Shown piece by piece: positions 18,303 through 27,638 of a stretch of 64,000 bases of DNA. Position 1 is the stretch's first letter. Each line of letters begins with the position of its first letter. Position numbers and translations under genes: made by a program. The DNA is from Rhodoferax sp. U11-2br (GTDB taxonomy: Bacteria > Pseudomonadota > Gammaproteobacteria > Burkholderiales > Burkholderiaceae_C). The stretch is from the NCBI RefSeq assembly GCF_018619435.1, contig NZ_JAHFZF010000007.1, forward strand, positions 99,225 through 163,224, in the 5' to 3' direction. A model generated the notes under the pieces. That model was not told the DNA's origin. It did not search any database and worked only from the letters and a program-made list of their open reading frames with translations.

Positions 18303-19193
18303 ATGACCCCAAAACTACCCGCAGCCCTGGATGGTGCCGTCCATACGCTACCCCACACCACCAGCAAAGTGGTGCTGTACACCGCAGGCTCGGGTGCGCC
18401 GCTGCTGCTGATCCACAGCATCAACGCGGTGGCCTCGGCTGCCGAGGTGCGGCCCTTGTTTGAGCACTACCGTGGCAGCCGTAGTGTTTATGCGCTGGAT
18501 TTGCCGGGTTATGGCTTGTCTGAGCGCAAAGACCAGGCGTACACCGTGCGTGTGATGACCGATGCCATCGTCGCGGCCGCCCAATGGGTCCAGGCACGCC
18601 ATGGTGGCGTCGCCCTGGATGCGGTGGCGGTGTCACTCTCCTCCGAATTCCTGGCGCGTGCGGCGGTTGAACACCCGTCCTTGTTCAGAAGCCTGACCCT
18701 CGTAAGCCCGACCGGTTTTCGCGGCGGGGAAGAATTGCGCGAGTCTCCGGGGCAAACCCGTTACAAGCCAGGGCTGGACAAGTTTCTGCGTGGCCCGGGC
18801 TGGGGCGGCTTTTTGTTCAAACAATTGACCCGCCCGGCTGTCATCCGTTATTTCCTGGAGCGCACCTGGGGCGCCAAGCAGATCGACGAGACACTGTGGG
18901 CCTACAACTGCATCAGCGCCCGCCAGCCCAAGGCGGAATGTGCACCGCTGGCTTTTCTGAGTGGCATCCTGTTCAGCACCGACATCCACAGTGTGTATGG
19001 GCAGCTGACATTGCCGGTCCTGGTGGTGCACGGCACACGCGGGGACTTCACCAACTACAAAAACCTCAACATCGTCAGCAGCCAACCCAACTGGCAGGTG
19101 CAGGTGCTGCAAACCGGGGCGATGCCCTATTTTGAGGTGCCGCAGGCCTATGTGGCATTCCAGGATGCGTTCTGGCAGGCCATTCCTGGCTGA
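18303..19193 (+). CDS. alpha/beta-fold hydrolase-like protein
   Basis: A 296-residue alpha/beta-hydrolase fold protein. The oxyanion-side strand reads LLLIHSINAVASAAE and the next DLPGYGLSERK. The nucleophile elbow is unusual: VSLSSEF around S113, instead of G-x-S-x-G. The place where the catalytic His is expected near the C-terminus reads TGAMPYFEVP, with no His. It may therefore be a weak or altered enzyme, or use another residue. It is transcribed toward the leftward FrhB-like gene. Substrate unknown. Confidence 0.75.
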   Translation: MTPKLPAALDGAVHTLPHTTSKVVLYTAGSGAPLLLIHSINAVASAAEVRPLFEHYRGSRSVYALDLPGYGLSERKDQAYTVRVMTDAIVAAAQWVQARHGGVALDAVAVSLSSEFLARAAVEHPSLFRSLTLVSPTGFRGGEELRESPGQTRYKPGLDKFLRGPGWGGFLFKQLTRPAVIRYFLERTWGAKQIDETLWAYNCISARQPKAECAPLAFLSGILFSTDIHSVYGQLTLPVLVVHGTRGDFTNYKNLNIVSSQPNWQVQVLQTGAMPYFEVPQAYVAFQDAFWQAIPG

Positions 19194-19208
19194 CGGCCTG
19201 AGCCGACG

Positions 19209-20486
19209 CTACACGGAGGCGCCGGTCGCGCCTGCGCCCGCGTGGACTTCTTCAGGTGTTGGCGACAAACCATAAGGTTTGACCAGTGCCCATACATGGG
19301 CGGGCACCATCGACTTGAGGCGGCGGGGTTCTTCGCGGCGCAGGTGGATCACTGTCTCGACCGCCTTCATCTCCAGACGGGCCCGTGCAAACTCCAAACC
19401 GCGTGGGCCCACTTTGGGCATCAACCAGCCCACCACCGGGCGCAGCCACTGCGGCATACGGCGCAGTGGCAAGCCACCCGCAGCACGCTCGGTATTGGCC
19501 AAAAAGCCTTTGACCGGACCTTCGCGTTTGCCAGCGCTACCTGGCGCAGTCAGCTTGACCTCGTCACCCAGCAACTTGAGCAGTTCTTCCCCACGCTCGT
19601 TGCGCACCAGCAGCCACTGCTGCCCCTCACCCCCCATGTAGCCGACGGTGATGTCAGCCAGTGCGTTGGTGTAGTCCACGCAGGTGCGGCAGGTCAGCGG
19701 GAAGAAGTCGCGCGGCAAATCGGATAGCGGCAGCATCAAAAACGGCACCTTGCGCTGGCGGCCATCGGCAAAACGCAGCTCCACGTGGTAGTCGGCCAGA
19801 AACTCCAGGTAAACGATGTCTTCAGGCTTGTCGTTCGTCTGGGCTGCCACCAGCGCCAGAAACTCATGAAACCGCTCAGTCGTCGTGTTGTCCGAACACG
19901 GGGTGCCAATCACGTACAGGCGCTCCAGCCCGAGCTGCGCCTCCAGCGCGCGCAGGGCGTAGACCTGGCACGGGATACCAATCACCGCCAGGCGTTTGTA
20001 GCCCTGTTGCAAAGCAGGCTCCAGCATCGCTAGCAAGGGCGCATACCCCATGCGCATGCCACGGCACTGGGCCAAACCTTCGGCCTGAGTCACCAGCACC
20101 GGCACCGGGCGCCAGCGGTCATTGGGGTCCGGTGCCATGGTCAAGACCGCGTCCACCGCGCCGGTTTCCAGCAGGCGTTGCGCCAGTCGCGTGGTGATGC
20201 CGGTCCACTGTGCACCAGGGCTTGCTGGCTGCAAAGCGGCGCGCCACATGCGCTGGTGCACCCCAAAAAACATCTCGTCGCCTTTGTTCGGATCACGCAC
20301 CCGGCCGTGGACCTTGGCCTCCAGGCGTGGGTAGTCGGGTTGGATGAACTGGCAGGCCTGGCCGCACCGTTTGGGCTCGCTGGAGCGTGAGATGCCGCAG
20401 TCGGTGCACAGATCGCGGTGCGGTGCGGGGCCAAGCACCGGGCGCCAGACGGTTGGGGGCGCTGTGGAAGGGTCAGGCATCTGCAT
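19209..20486 (-). CDS. FrhB/BciB-like coenzyme F420 hydrogenase beta-subunit family protein
   Basis: A 425-residue iron-sulfur flavoprotein of the F420 hydrogenase/dehydrogenase beta-subunit family. The N-terminal cysteine set CTDCGIS...CGQAC (about residues 26-45) and later GIPCQVYALRALE and PLTCRTCVDYTN are the expected cluster and flavin motifs. The start at 20486 follows a GGAG site; the longer open frame upstream lacks one. Relatives include BciB (8-vinyl chlorophyllide reductase) and 7-hydroxymethyl-chlorophyll reductase, but many members in non-phototrophs have no known substrate. No chlorophyll genes are seen here. It is divergent from the next hydrolase gene. Confidence 0.82.
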   Translation of the reverse strand: MQMPDPSTAPPTVWRPVLGPAPHRDLCTDCGISRSSEPKRCGQACQFIQPDYPRLEAKVHGRVRDPNKGDEMFFGVHQRMWRAALQPASPGAQWTGITTRLAQRLLETGAVDAVLTMAPDPNDRWRPVPVLVTQAEGLAQCRGMRMGYAPLLAMLEPALQQGYKRLAVIGIPCQVYALRALEAQLGLERLYVIGTPCSDNTTTERFHEFLALVAAQTNDKPEDIVYLEFLADYHVELRFADGRQRKVPFLMLPLSDLPRDFFPLTCRTCVDYTNALADITVGYMGGEGQQWLLVRNERGEELLKLLGDEVKLTAPGSAGKREGPVKGFLANTERAAGGLPLRRMPQWLRPVVGWLMPKVGPRGLEFARARLEMKAVETVIHLRREEPRRLKSMVPAHVWALVKPYGLSPTPEEVHAGAGATGASV

Positions 20487-20552
20487 CAGTGGGTCACTCC
20501 AGGTGCATGATGATAGCTGTGGCCCGAGGGTTTTTTGGCTCAAAATGGCCCC

Positions 20553-21413
20553 ATGCAGCACCTCAACATCAGCGCAGACGACGGCGAAACGCTTCACCTG
20601 CACCGCAGTGGTGAAGGGCCACCGGTTTTGTTGCTGCATGGATGGACTTCCAGCCACATGGCCTTTTCGACACTGGCTGAGCAGCTATCAAAAACATACC
20701 AGGTGTTGCGCCCGGATGCGCGCGGCCACGGCGCTCACAAGCTGACGGTCAACCCGGCGCCGGATGTGCAGCGGCTGGCACGAGACATCATCAACCTGCT
20801 GGACCATTTGAAGATCGACCGCGTGGTAGCGGTGGGCCACTCGATGGGGGCGCTAACACTGTGGCAGTGTTTACGCGACTTTGGCACGACGCGTTTTTCC
20901 CACCTGGCCTTCATCGACCAGTCTCCCAAACTGGTGACCGACGCAAGCTGGGACGGTGGCATCTACGGCGACTTTGACGCCAACCGGTCGCAGCAGCTCA
21001 TCAACGACCTGGAACGCGACTTTGTTGAAGCGGTGTTGCGCCTGGTGGCTTTTGGGCTCAATGACAAAGCGCGCGCCAGCTACTTGCGCAACTCCTCGGG
21101 TTGGCGCTTGATGCGTGAGTCCTTGCAAACCATCCACCCGGCCAGCGCCATCGCGATCTGGAAAAGCCTAGTGGCTGCCGACTACCGCGATGTGTTGCCA
21201 ACGATCAATGTGCCCACGCTGCTGGCTTATGGCACCTGCAGCAACTTCTACTCGGCGGAAACCGCGCGTTTTGTGGCCACACAGACACCTCGTGCCCAAC
21301 TAAGTTTTTACGACGGTGCGGACCACGGCCCGCATCTAGCGCAACCAGAGCGCTTTGTGAGCGAGCTGACCGCGTTGATCGAATCAGGCCAACCCGGGCC
21401 TATTTCTCCATGA
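20553..21413 (+). CDS. alpha/beta hydrolase
   Basis: A 286-residue alpha/beta hydrolase with a canonical core: LLLHGWTSSHMAF, nucleophile elbow AVGHSMGAL (S97) and the C-terminal His in DGADHGPHLAQPERF. The start at 20553 (MQHLNISADDGETLHLH) fits the family; the frame opens slightly earlier at a TTG. The 3' end overlaps the convergent phaC gene by 14 bases. The likely activity is an esterase, lactonase or haloperoxidase-like hydrolysis; the substrate is not known. Confidence 0.87.
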   Translation: MQHLNISADDGETLHLHRSGEGPPVLLLHGWTSSHMAFSTLAEQLSKTYQVLRPDARGHGAHKLTVNPAPDVQRLARDIINLLDHLKIDRVVAVGHSMGALTLWQCLRDFGTTRFSHLAFIDQSPKLVTDASWDGGIYGDFDANRSQQLINDLERDFVEAVLRLVAFGLNDKARASYLRNSSGWRLMRESLQTIHPASAIAIWKSLVAADYRDVLPTINVPTLLAYGTCSNFYSAETARFVATQTPRAQLSFYDGADHGPHLAQPERFVSELTALIESGQPGPISP

Positions 21414-23148
21414 CGTAGCTGCCCGGTGCATCGGCCAGCGCTGGGAACTTGCGGCTGGTGGTGGCATACGCTGGTACTTTCTCGCCGGTGCGCTGGTTCA
21501 GCCAGGTGATCCAGTCCTCCCACCAGCTGCCGGGCCGTTTGTCGGCATGCGCCAGCCAGTGCTCGGCGCTTTCGGTGTGCTTGGGCTCGGCCACCCAGTA
21601 AGCGCGTTTGGGCGGTTGCACCGGCGGGTTGACGATGCCCAGGATGTGACCAGAGGTTGAGCGCACAAACCGCACCGGTACATCCGGGTGGATCACTTGG
21701 CGGACCTGGTAGCAGGAGCTCCAGGGTGCGATATGGTCTTCCTCGGCCGTCACCGCATACAGCGACTGTTGGATGCGCCCCAGGTTAATGGACTCGCCGC
21801 CAATGGTCAGTGCATCAGGCTGAACCAATTTGTTGTGCAGGTACATCTGGCGCAGGTAGTAGGAATGCATGGCCTGCGGCATGCGCGTGGCGTCCACGTT
21901 CCAGAACAACACGTCAAACGGGGGCAGCTTCTCACCCAGCAGGTAACTCTGCACCCAGTAGTTCCAGATCAGGCTGTTGGAGCGCAACAGTCTGAAGGAC
22001 GCCGCCATCTCGTTGCCATCCAGGTAGCCCTTTTTGGCCATCAGCTCGTCGAGCCCATCCAGGCAGGCCTCGTCGATGAACACACCAATCTCACCGGGCT
22101 GTGAAAAGTCTGTCAGGCTGGTGAACAGCGTCCAGTGCGCCACCGGCATCTTGTCCGCACCAAAACGTTTGTTGGCCCAGGCCATGTAGGTGGCCACCAG
22201 CGTGCCACCAATACAGTAGCCCACCAGATGCAGCTGGGGCACTTGGCAGAACTGGGTGGTCACGCGCACCAGCTCACTGACGCCGTCTTGCAGATAGTCG
22301 TCAAAACGCACATCGTGCATCTCGGGTGTCGGGTTTTTCCAGCTGGAAATGAAGACAGAGAAGCCCTGGTCGGTCAGGTACTTGACCAAGCTCTTCTTCT
22401 CGGTCAAGTCAAGGATGTAGAACTTGTTGATCCACGGTGTGACGATCAGGATGGGCATGCTGCGCACCTGGTCGGTAGTGGGTGCGTAGTGGATCAGTTC
22501 CACCAACCGGTTGCGAAAAATCACCTTGCCGGGGGTGGTGGCCAGATCTTTTCCCACGGCAAACGCATCGGGCTCGACCATCTGGATGTTTTTGGCCGCC
22601 ACATCGCGAGCGAAGTTTTTCAGCCCCTGGCGGACGCTCTCACCGTCCGTTTTGACATATTGCGCCATGGCCTGCGGGTTCAGCCAGAAGAAGTTGGTAG
22701 GCGAGAGCATGTTGAGGGTGTTGCGCTGCCAGAAAGCCGCACGGTGGCGTTCATGCTCGGACAGACCGGGTGCTTCCAGCGAGAGCTTTTGCATTCGGCT
22801 GCTCAGCGTCAGATACCACTCTTTCAGAATGTCCCAGGCGGCAGATTCGGTCCAGATCGGGTCGGCAAAACGGGCGTCTGCCGGGTTCGGCACATACACC
22901 TCATCAGCCGGCAGGCCCAGCGAGCGACGCAGCGTATGCCCGGACAACGCCACCATGTCGGCGGCGAACTCGTCAGCGGCCCGCCAGCATGCCTGGGGAT
23001 GCTGCCACCAGGCGATCTGGGCCTGGATCTGGGATGTCCAGATGCTGTAAGGGTCGATTGACTGGCTGAAGGTCTGGATGGCGGCGTTCAGAGGGGTCAG
23101 AGGGCTGGACGTGGGCTCGACATGACCCGGCTTGGTTTGATTGGACAT
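21400..23148 (-). CDS. phaC: class I poly(3-hydroxyalkanoate) synthase
   Basis: A 582-residue PHA synthase that polymerises (R)-3-hydroxyacyl-CoA at granule surfaces. The lipase-like box GYCIGGT places the catalytic Cys at 312, close to C319 of Cupriavidus PhaC. The Asp and His of the triad lie in the C-terminal half (AEEDHIAPWSS; TSGHILGIVNPP). Length is that of class I synthases (about 590). The chosen start MSNQTKPGH follows a GAGG site. No phaA, phaB or phasin is adjacent, so this may be a second, lone synthase. Confidence 0.94.
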   Translation of the reverse strand: MSNQTKPGHVEPTSSPLTPLNAAIQTFSQSIDPYSIWTSQIQAQIAWWQHPQACWRAADEFAADMVALSGHTLRRSLGLPADEVYVPNPADARFADPIWTESAAWDILKEWYLTLSSRMQKLSLEAPGLSEHERHRAAFWQRNTLNMLSPTNFFWLNPQAMAQYVKTDGESVRQGLKNFARDVAAKNIQMVEPDAFAVGKDLATTPGKVIFRNRLVELIHYAPTTDQVRSMPILIVTPWINKFYILDLTEKKSLVKYLTDQGFSVFISSWKNPTPEMHDVRFDDYLQDGVSELVRVTTQFCQVPQLHLVGYCIGGTLVATYMAWANKRFGADKMPVAHWTLFTSLTDFSQPGEIGVFIDEACLDGLDELMAKKGYLDGNEMAASFRLLRSNSLIWNYWVQSYLLGEKLPPFDVLFWNVDATRMPQAMHSYYLRQMYLHNKLVQPDALTIGGESINLGRIQQSLYAVTAEEDHIAPWSSCYQVRQVIHPDVPVRFVRSTSGHILGIVNPPVQPPKRAYWVAEPKHTESAEHWLAHADKRPGSWWEDWITWLNQRTGEKVPAYATTSRKFPALADAPGSYVMEK

Positions 23149-23307
23149 GGTGCGCAACCTCGCTTCCTTTCACGTTTTGACAATCCGTGTACTTGAACGA
23201 TGTGGCAGGCCAGCCAGGACCCGCTGACCAAGAACAGCAATCTACACCTCTTTTTCCAGCTGTCAACGCACCGATAATTGACTGTTTTTCACAACTCTGG
23301 ACGTAAC

Positions 23308-24108
23308 ATGACAAAACGCGTTTGTAGCCTGGTGGCAGGTCTGATGGCAGCGATGGTGATGGTTGGCTGTGGCAAGAAGGAAGAGCCCGTGGCCGCTGCA
23401 CCGGCGCCGGTGGTTGCCAAGGCCATCGTGATTGGCCTGGATGACAATTTCCCCCCCATGGGTTTCCGTGATGACCGCAACGAGCTGGTCGGTTTTGACA
23501 TCGACCTGGCCAAGGAAGCCGGCAAACGCCTCGGGGTGGAGGTGACGTTCAAACCCATCGACTGGAGCGCCAAGGAGTCCGAGCTCAATGGCAAGCGCAT
23601 CGACGTGTTGTGGAACGGTCTGACGATCACCGAAGAACGCAAGGCCAACATCCTCTTCACCAAACCTTATCTGGAAAACCGCCAGATTGTGGTGGTGGCC
23701 GAATCATCCGGCATCACCAGCAAAGCCCAGCTCAAGGGCAAGGTGGTGGGTGTGCAAGACGGCAGCAGCGCAGTGGACGCCGTGCAGAAGGACGAGGCCA
23801 CCGCCAAGTCGCTCAAAGAACTCAAGAAGTTTGGTGACAACGTGACCGCCCTGATGGACCTGTCGGCGGGCCGCCTGGACGCGCTGGTGGTCGATGAGAT
23901 TGTGGGCCGTTATTACACCGCCAAGAAACCACGCGACTACCGTGTGCTCGAAGACAACTTTGGCACCGAAGACTACGGTGTGGGCACCCGCAAGGACGAC
24001 ACCGAGCTGGCCGCCAAGCTCGACAAGGCCCTGGACGACATGAAGGCTGACGGCACCGCCGCCAAGATCTCGACCCAGTGGTTCGGCAAGGACATCGTCA
24101 AAAAATAA
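23308..24108 (+). CDS. polar amino acid ABC transporter, substrate-binding lipoprotein
   Basis: A 266-residue periplasmic binding protein of family 3 (SBP_bac_3). The start at 23308 gives a lipoprotein signal with lipobox MVMVGC and Cys near residue 21, followed by an Ala/Pro linker. The binding core starts IVIGLDDNFPPMGFRDD and includes DIDLAKEAGKRLG, as in glutamine, histidine or cystine binders. It leads an operon with a permease and an ATPase. The exact amino acid is not clear. Confidence 0.9.
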   Translation: MTKRVCSLVAGLMAAMVMVGCGKKEEPVAAAPAPVVAKAIVIGLDDNFPPMGFRDDRNELVGFDIDLAKEAGKRLGVEVTFKPIDWSAKESELNGKRIDVLWNGLTITEERKANILFTKPYLENRQIVVVAESSGITSKAQLKGKVVGVQDGSSAVDAVQKDEATAKSLKELKKFGDNVTALMDLSAGRLDALVVDEIVGRYYTAKKPRDYRVLEDNFGTEDYGVGTRKDDTELAAKLDKALDDMKADGTAAKISTQWFGKDIVKK

Positions 24109-24211
24109 GTCTACCAAGGCCTGGCCCCGATCCGGCCGCCATGCAGGTGCGCTGCGTTACCAAGCAGCCACTTGCGCCGACCGGATTTTTTGCGTGCTCT
24201 GATACCCATCC

Positions 24212-24865
24212 ATGGACTACATCGCCACCATCTTGCCGCCCCTGTTGCAGGGCAGCGCCGTCACACTCCAGGTGTTCCTGATCACCCTGGTGCTGGCGGT
24301 GCCGCTGGGCCTGGGCCTGGCGCTGCTGCGGATTTCCCGTTTTGGCATCCTCAGTGGCCTGGTCAACGGCTACATCTGGCTGATGCGCGGCACGCCGCTG
24401 ATGCTGCAGATGTTGTTCATCTACTTTGCCTTGCCTTTCATCCCGGTGATTGGCATGCGCCTGCCAGACTTTCCGGCGGCGATCCTGGCCTTTGTGCTGA
24501 ACTACGCCGCCTACTTTGCCGAGATTTTCCGCGCCGGCATCCAGTCAATCGACCGTGGCCAGTATGAAGGCGCCAAGGTGCTGGGCATGAGCTACCCGCA
24601 GACCATGCGGCGCATTGTGCTGCCGCAGGTGCTCAAACGCATCCTGCCGCCGATGAGCAACGAGACCATCACTCTGGTCAAAGACACCTCGCTGATTTAT
24701 GTGCTGGCCATGAACGACCTGTTACGCGCTGCGCGCGGCATCGTGCAGCGCGATTTCACCACCTCGCCGTTTGTGGTGGCGGCGGCCTTCTACCTGATCA
24801 TGACCCTGGTGCTGACCTATGGTTTCCAGCGCTTGGAAAAGAAATACGCTGTTTATGATGAATAG
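24212..24865 (+). CDS. polar amino acid ABC transporter, permease
   Basis: A 217-residue inner-membrane permease of the HisM/GlnP family, with about five hydrophobic segments. The N-terminal LLQGSAVTLQVFLITLVLA and the EAA loop with YEGAKVLGMSYPQTMRRIVLPQ (here split by position, near 128-149) are diagnostic. Its last codons overlap the ATPase gene start, so the two are translationally coupled. The gap to the binding-protein gene is 103 bases. Confidence 0.92.
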   Translation: MDYIATILPPLLQGSAVTLQVFLITLVLAVPLGLGLALLRISRFGILSGLVNGYIWLMRGTPLMLQMLFIYFALPFIPVIGMRLPDFPAAILAFVLNYAAYFAEIFRAGIQSIDRGQYEGAKVLGMSYPQTMRRIVLPQVLKRILPPMSNETITLVKDTSLIYVLAMNDLLRAARGIVQRDFTTSPFVVAAAFYLIMTLVLTYGFQRLEKKYAVYDE

Positions 24866-25622
24866 TCCGATGATCCGTGCCAGCGACGTGCACAAGCGTT
24901 TCGGCGCGGTCGAGGTGCTCAAGGGTGTCTCGCTGGACGTCGACAAGGGCGAGGTGATCGCTGTCATCGGCCCCTCTGGCTCGGGCAAAAGCACCTTCCT
25001 GCGTTGCCTGATCCACCTGGAAACCATCCACCGCGGCCAGATCGAGATCGAGGGCGAGCCGCTGGTGACGACCAACGCCCAGGGCCATTGCCAGTATGTG
25101 CCACCGGCTGACATCAACCGGGTCTGCCGCAAGATGGGCATGGTGTTCCAGCACTTCAACCTGTTCCCGCACCTGACGGTGCTGCAGAACCTGATTGAGG
25201 CGCCGCTCACGGTCAAGGGTGTCCTCAAGGACGAGATTGTTCCCAAAGCCGAAGCCCTGCTGCGCAAGGTGGGTCTGTTCGACAAACGCGACAGCTACCC
25301 CTCGCGCTTGTCGGGTGGGCAAAAACAGCGTGTGGCGATTGCTCGCGCGCTGGCGATGGAGCCCGACATCATGCTGTTTGACGAACCCACCTCGGCGCTC
25401 GACCCCGAGCTGACCGGCGAGGTGCTCAGCACCATGCGCGAGCTGGCCGAGGAACACATGACCATGATTGTGGTCACCCACGAAATGGCTTTTGCCCGCG
25501 AGGTGGCCGGGCGCGTGGTTTTTATGGACGGTGGTGTGGTGGTCGAAGCGCGTCCAGCGCGAGAACTGTTTGCCGCACCGGAACACCCCCGTACCCAGGC
25601 ATTTCTGGAAAAAATGCTGTAA
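24855..25622 (+). CDS. polar amino acid ABC transporter, ATP-binding protein
   Basis: A 255-residue GlnQ/HisP-type ATPase. Walker A is GPSGSGKSTFLRCL, the signature LSGGQKQRVAIARAL, Walker B IMLFDEPTSALDPE, and the H-loop His lies in VVTHEMAFA. Several in-frame ATG codons stand close together (24855, 24858, 24870). The first overlaps the permease end by 11 bases, in keeping with coupling, so the exact start is uncertain by a few residues. It powers uptake by the preceding permease. Confidence 0.92.
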   Translation: MMNSPMIRASDVHKRFGAVEVLKGVSLDVDKGEVIAVIGPSGSGKSTFLRCLIHLETIHRGQIEIEGEPLVTTNAQGHCQYVPPADINRVCRKMGMVFQHFNLFPHLTVLQNLIEAPLTVKGVLKDEIVPKAEALLRKVGLFDKRDSYPSRLSGGQKQRVAIARALAMEPDIMLFDEPTSALDPELTGEVLSTMRELAEEHMTMIVVTHEMAFAREVAGRVVFMDGGVVVEARPARELFAAPEHPRTQAFLEKML

Positions 25623-25776
25623 AACTACTGGGCGGGTGCGACGTTCTCCCGGACGCCGCAACATGGACGTTGAGCAATGCACCACGGCAATCCTTAGTAC
25701 AAAAACAGGCGTTAGCCCATATAGAACAAGGGTCAACAGCTATGTTTAGTGAAGTAACCACACAAGGTGAACCTGC

Positions 25777-27636
25777 CTAAGGGCGGCTCAGCCAATTCGG
25801 CAAAGCCGTGGACAGCAGCGGCAACCTGGAGATGACCAGCATCCCCAGAAAAATCGCCAATACCGCAGGCAAGACCGAACGCGCCACGTAGCGCAGGGGT
25901 TTGCCAAACATCGCCGAGGCAAAGTACAGGTTCATGCCTGCTGGTGGTGCCAGGAAACCCATCTCCATGTTCGCCAAAAAGATGATGCCAAAGTGCACCG
26001 GGTCAATACCATAACTCAGCGCCACCGGTAGCAGTAACGGCACCAGAAACACGATGGCAGCATAGATCTCCATCAGGGACCCAGCGGCCAGCAAAAACAC
26101 GTTGAGCGCCAGCAAGAACAGGTACTTGTTGGGCAACAAGGCCTGCACCCAGTCAATCACCTCGTTGGGCAGGCCACTGTCCACCAAGTAGTTGGTCAGC
26201 CCGAGCGCCATACCCAGGATCAGCATCACACCGCCGATGATCTGGGCGCAGTCGCTCAAAGCCTGTCCCAGCAGGCTCCAGCTCAGCTCCCGATGGGCAA
26301 AAGCCTGGGTGGTCACCGCGTAGGCGGCCGTCAGCGCGGCGCTTTCCATCGGCGTGGCCAAACCACTCACCAGTGACCCAATGGCGATACCGGGCGCCAG
26401 AATTTCCCATTTGGCAGTCCACAACGCGGGCAGGATGCGCGGGGCATGGGGGCTGTGTGTGGTGCTTGGCTTAGTGTCTGCCCCCCTGGCTGGGGCGGGC
26501 AACAAGCCGCCGCGACGTAGGTAGCCCCCCAGCAACACCAGACAAGCCACCATGACCAAGGCCGGCAACAGGCCAGCCAGAAACATGGTGTTGATCGGCA
26601 CCCGTGCGATCACGGCGTACAAAATCAAAGGCACCGATGGCGCCAGCAACACGCCGAGCGCGCTGGCACTGGTGACCAGGCTGATACCACGCTGCTCGGG
26701 CAGCCCGGCGTTGCGCAACAGTGGCAACAACAAACCACCCAGCGCCAGAATCGTGACCCCGCTGCCGCCGGTGAAAGCGGTAAAAAATGAGCACAACACG
26801 GCTGCGGCCACCACGGTGCCGGTGACGCCACCACCCAACAGCGCCAAAAACACCGCCCCCAGGCGCGCTGCGGCACCGGTGCGTGCAAACACCAGTCCCG
26901 CCAGCGTGAACAAGGGCAAAGCTGGCAACGAGGCGTTCACCGTGATCTGGTAGTGCGACAACGCCACCGAGGCCAGCGGTTGGCCCTCATGCCAAAACAG
27001 GGCCAGCGCCAGCCCACCCAGCCCGGCAAAAATTGGGGCACCTCCCAGAAGCGCCGCCAGCAGCCACGCCACGACAGGCCAGAGCGGTACTTCAAAACCC
27101 TCATAGATGCTGCCCAGCCAAAAACCCAGGCCCGGCAGCAACACCGCACACACCCCCTTGAGCCAGCGCCCCTGGGCACAACGCGCGCCCAGTTTGGCAC
27201 CCAGCAAGGCAAAACCAACAGGCATCAGCATCTGCACCCACCAGGTGGGCAAACCATAGGCCAGACCATGGGCGACATCCATCTCAGTGGCCACCAAGCG
27301 CCAGCTGGCCAGTGCCAGCACCCCACACACCAGCGCGGCACTGCCTTGCGCAAAGACCTGGATACCCATCTGCAGGCGCTCGCCGCCCAGGCCTGCCAAA
27401 CCATTGCCCAGGCTGCTCAGGTGACCGTAGCGCTCTGCAGCCACGGCACCCAACATGGCCAGCACTAGGCCCAGGTGTTGCACCAGCACCGGTGCGTTGT
27501 CCACACCGCGCCCCATCATCGGGCGCAGAGCTATTTCCAGTAGCGGAATCAGCACCATCAGCATCAGGGCCAATGAAGCCAACAGCTCGTCACATCGTTG
27601 CAGGCGCGGCCAGCGAGCCCAGTTCGGCGCGGTCAC
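25777..27636 (-). CDS. TRAP transporter, fused small and large membrane subunits (DctQM)
   Basis: A 619-residue integral membrane protein. The first about 170 residues form a four-helix DctQ-like domain (LLASLALMLMVLIPLLEIAL...), and the rest is the 12-helix DctM domain with FTGGSGVTILALGGLLLPLL and SVPLILYAVIARVPI. Fusion of the two subunits is common in this TRAP subgroup. It lies two bases after the DctP gene in a tatT-dctP-dctQM operon. It drives sodium- or proton-coupled uptake of an unknown, probably acidic, substrate into the cytoplasm. Confidence 0.9.
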   Translation of the reverse strand: MTAPNWARWPRLQRCDELLASLALMLMVLIPLLEIALRPMMGRGVDNAPVLVQHLGLVLAMLGAVAAERYGHLSSLGNGLAGLGGERLQMGIQVFAQGSAALVCGVLALASWRLVATEMDVAHGLAYGLPTWWVQMLMPVGFALLGAKLGARCAQGRWLKGVCAVLLPGLGFWLGSIYEGFEVPLWPVVAWLLAALLGGAPIFAGLGGLALALFWHEGQPLASVALSHYQITVNASLPALPLFTLAGLVFARTGAAARLGAVFLALLGGGVTGTVVAAAVLCSFFTAFTGGSGVTILALGGLLLPLLRNAGLPEQRGISLVTSASALGVLLAPSVPLILYAVIARVPINTMFLAGLLPALVMVACLVLLGGYLRRGGLLPAPARGADTKPSTTHSPHAPRILPALWTAKWEILAPGIAIGSLVSGLATPMESAALTAAYAVTTQAFAHRELSWSLLGQALSDCAQIIGGVMLILGMALGLTNYLVDSGLPNEVIDWVQALLPNKYLFLLALNVFLLAAGSLMEIYAAIVFLVPLLLPVALSYGIDPVHFGIIFLANMEMGFLAPPAGMNLYFASAMFGKPLRYVARSVLPAVLAIFLGMLVISRLPLLSTALPNWLSRP

Positions 27637-27638
27637 AA

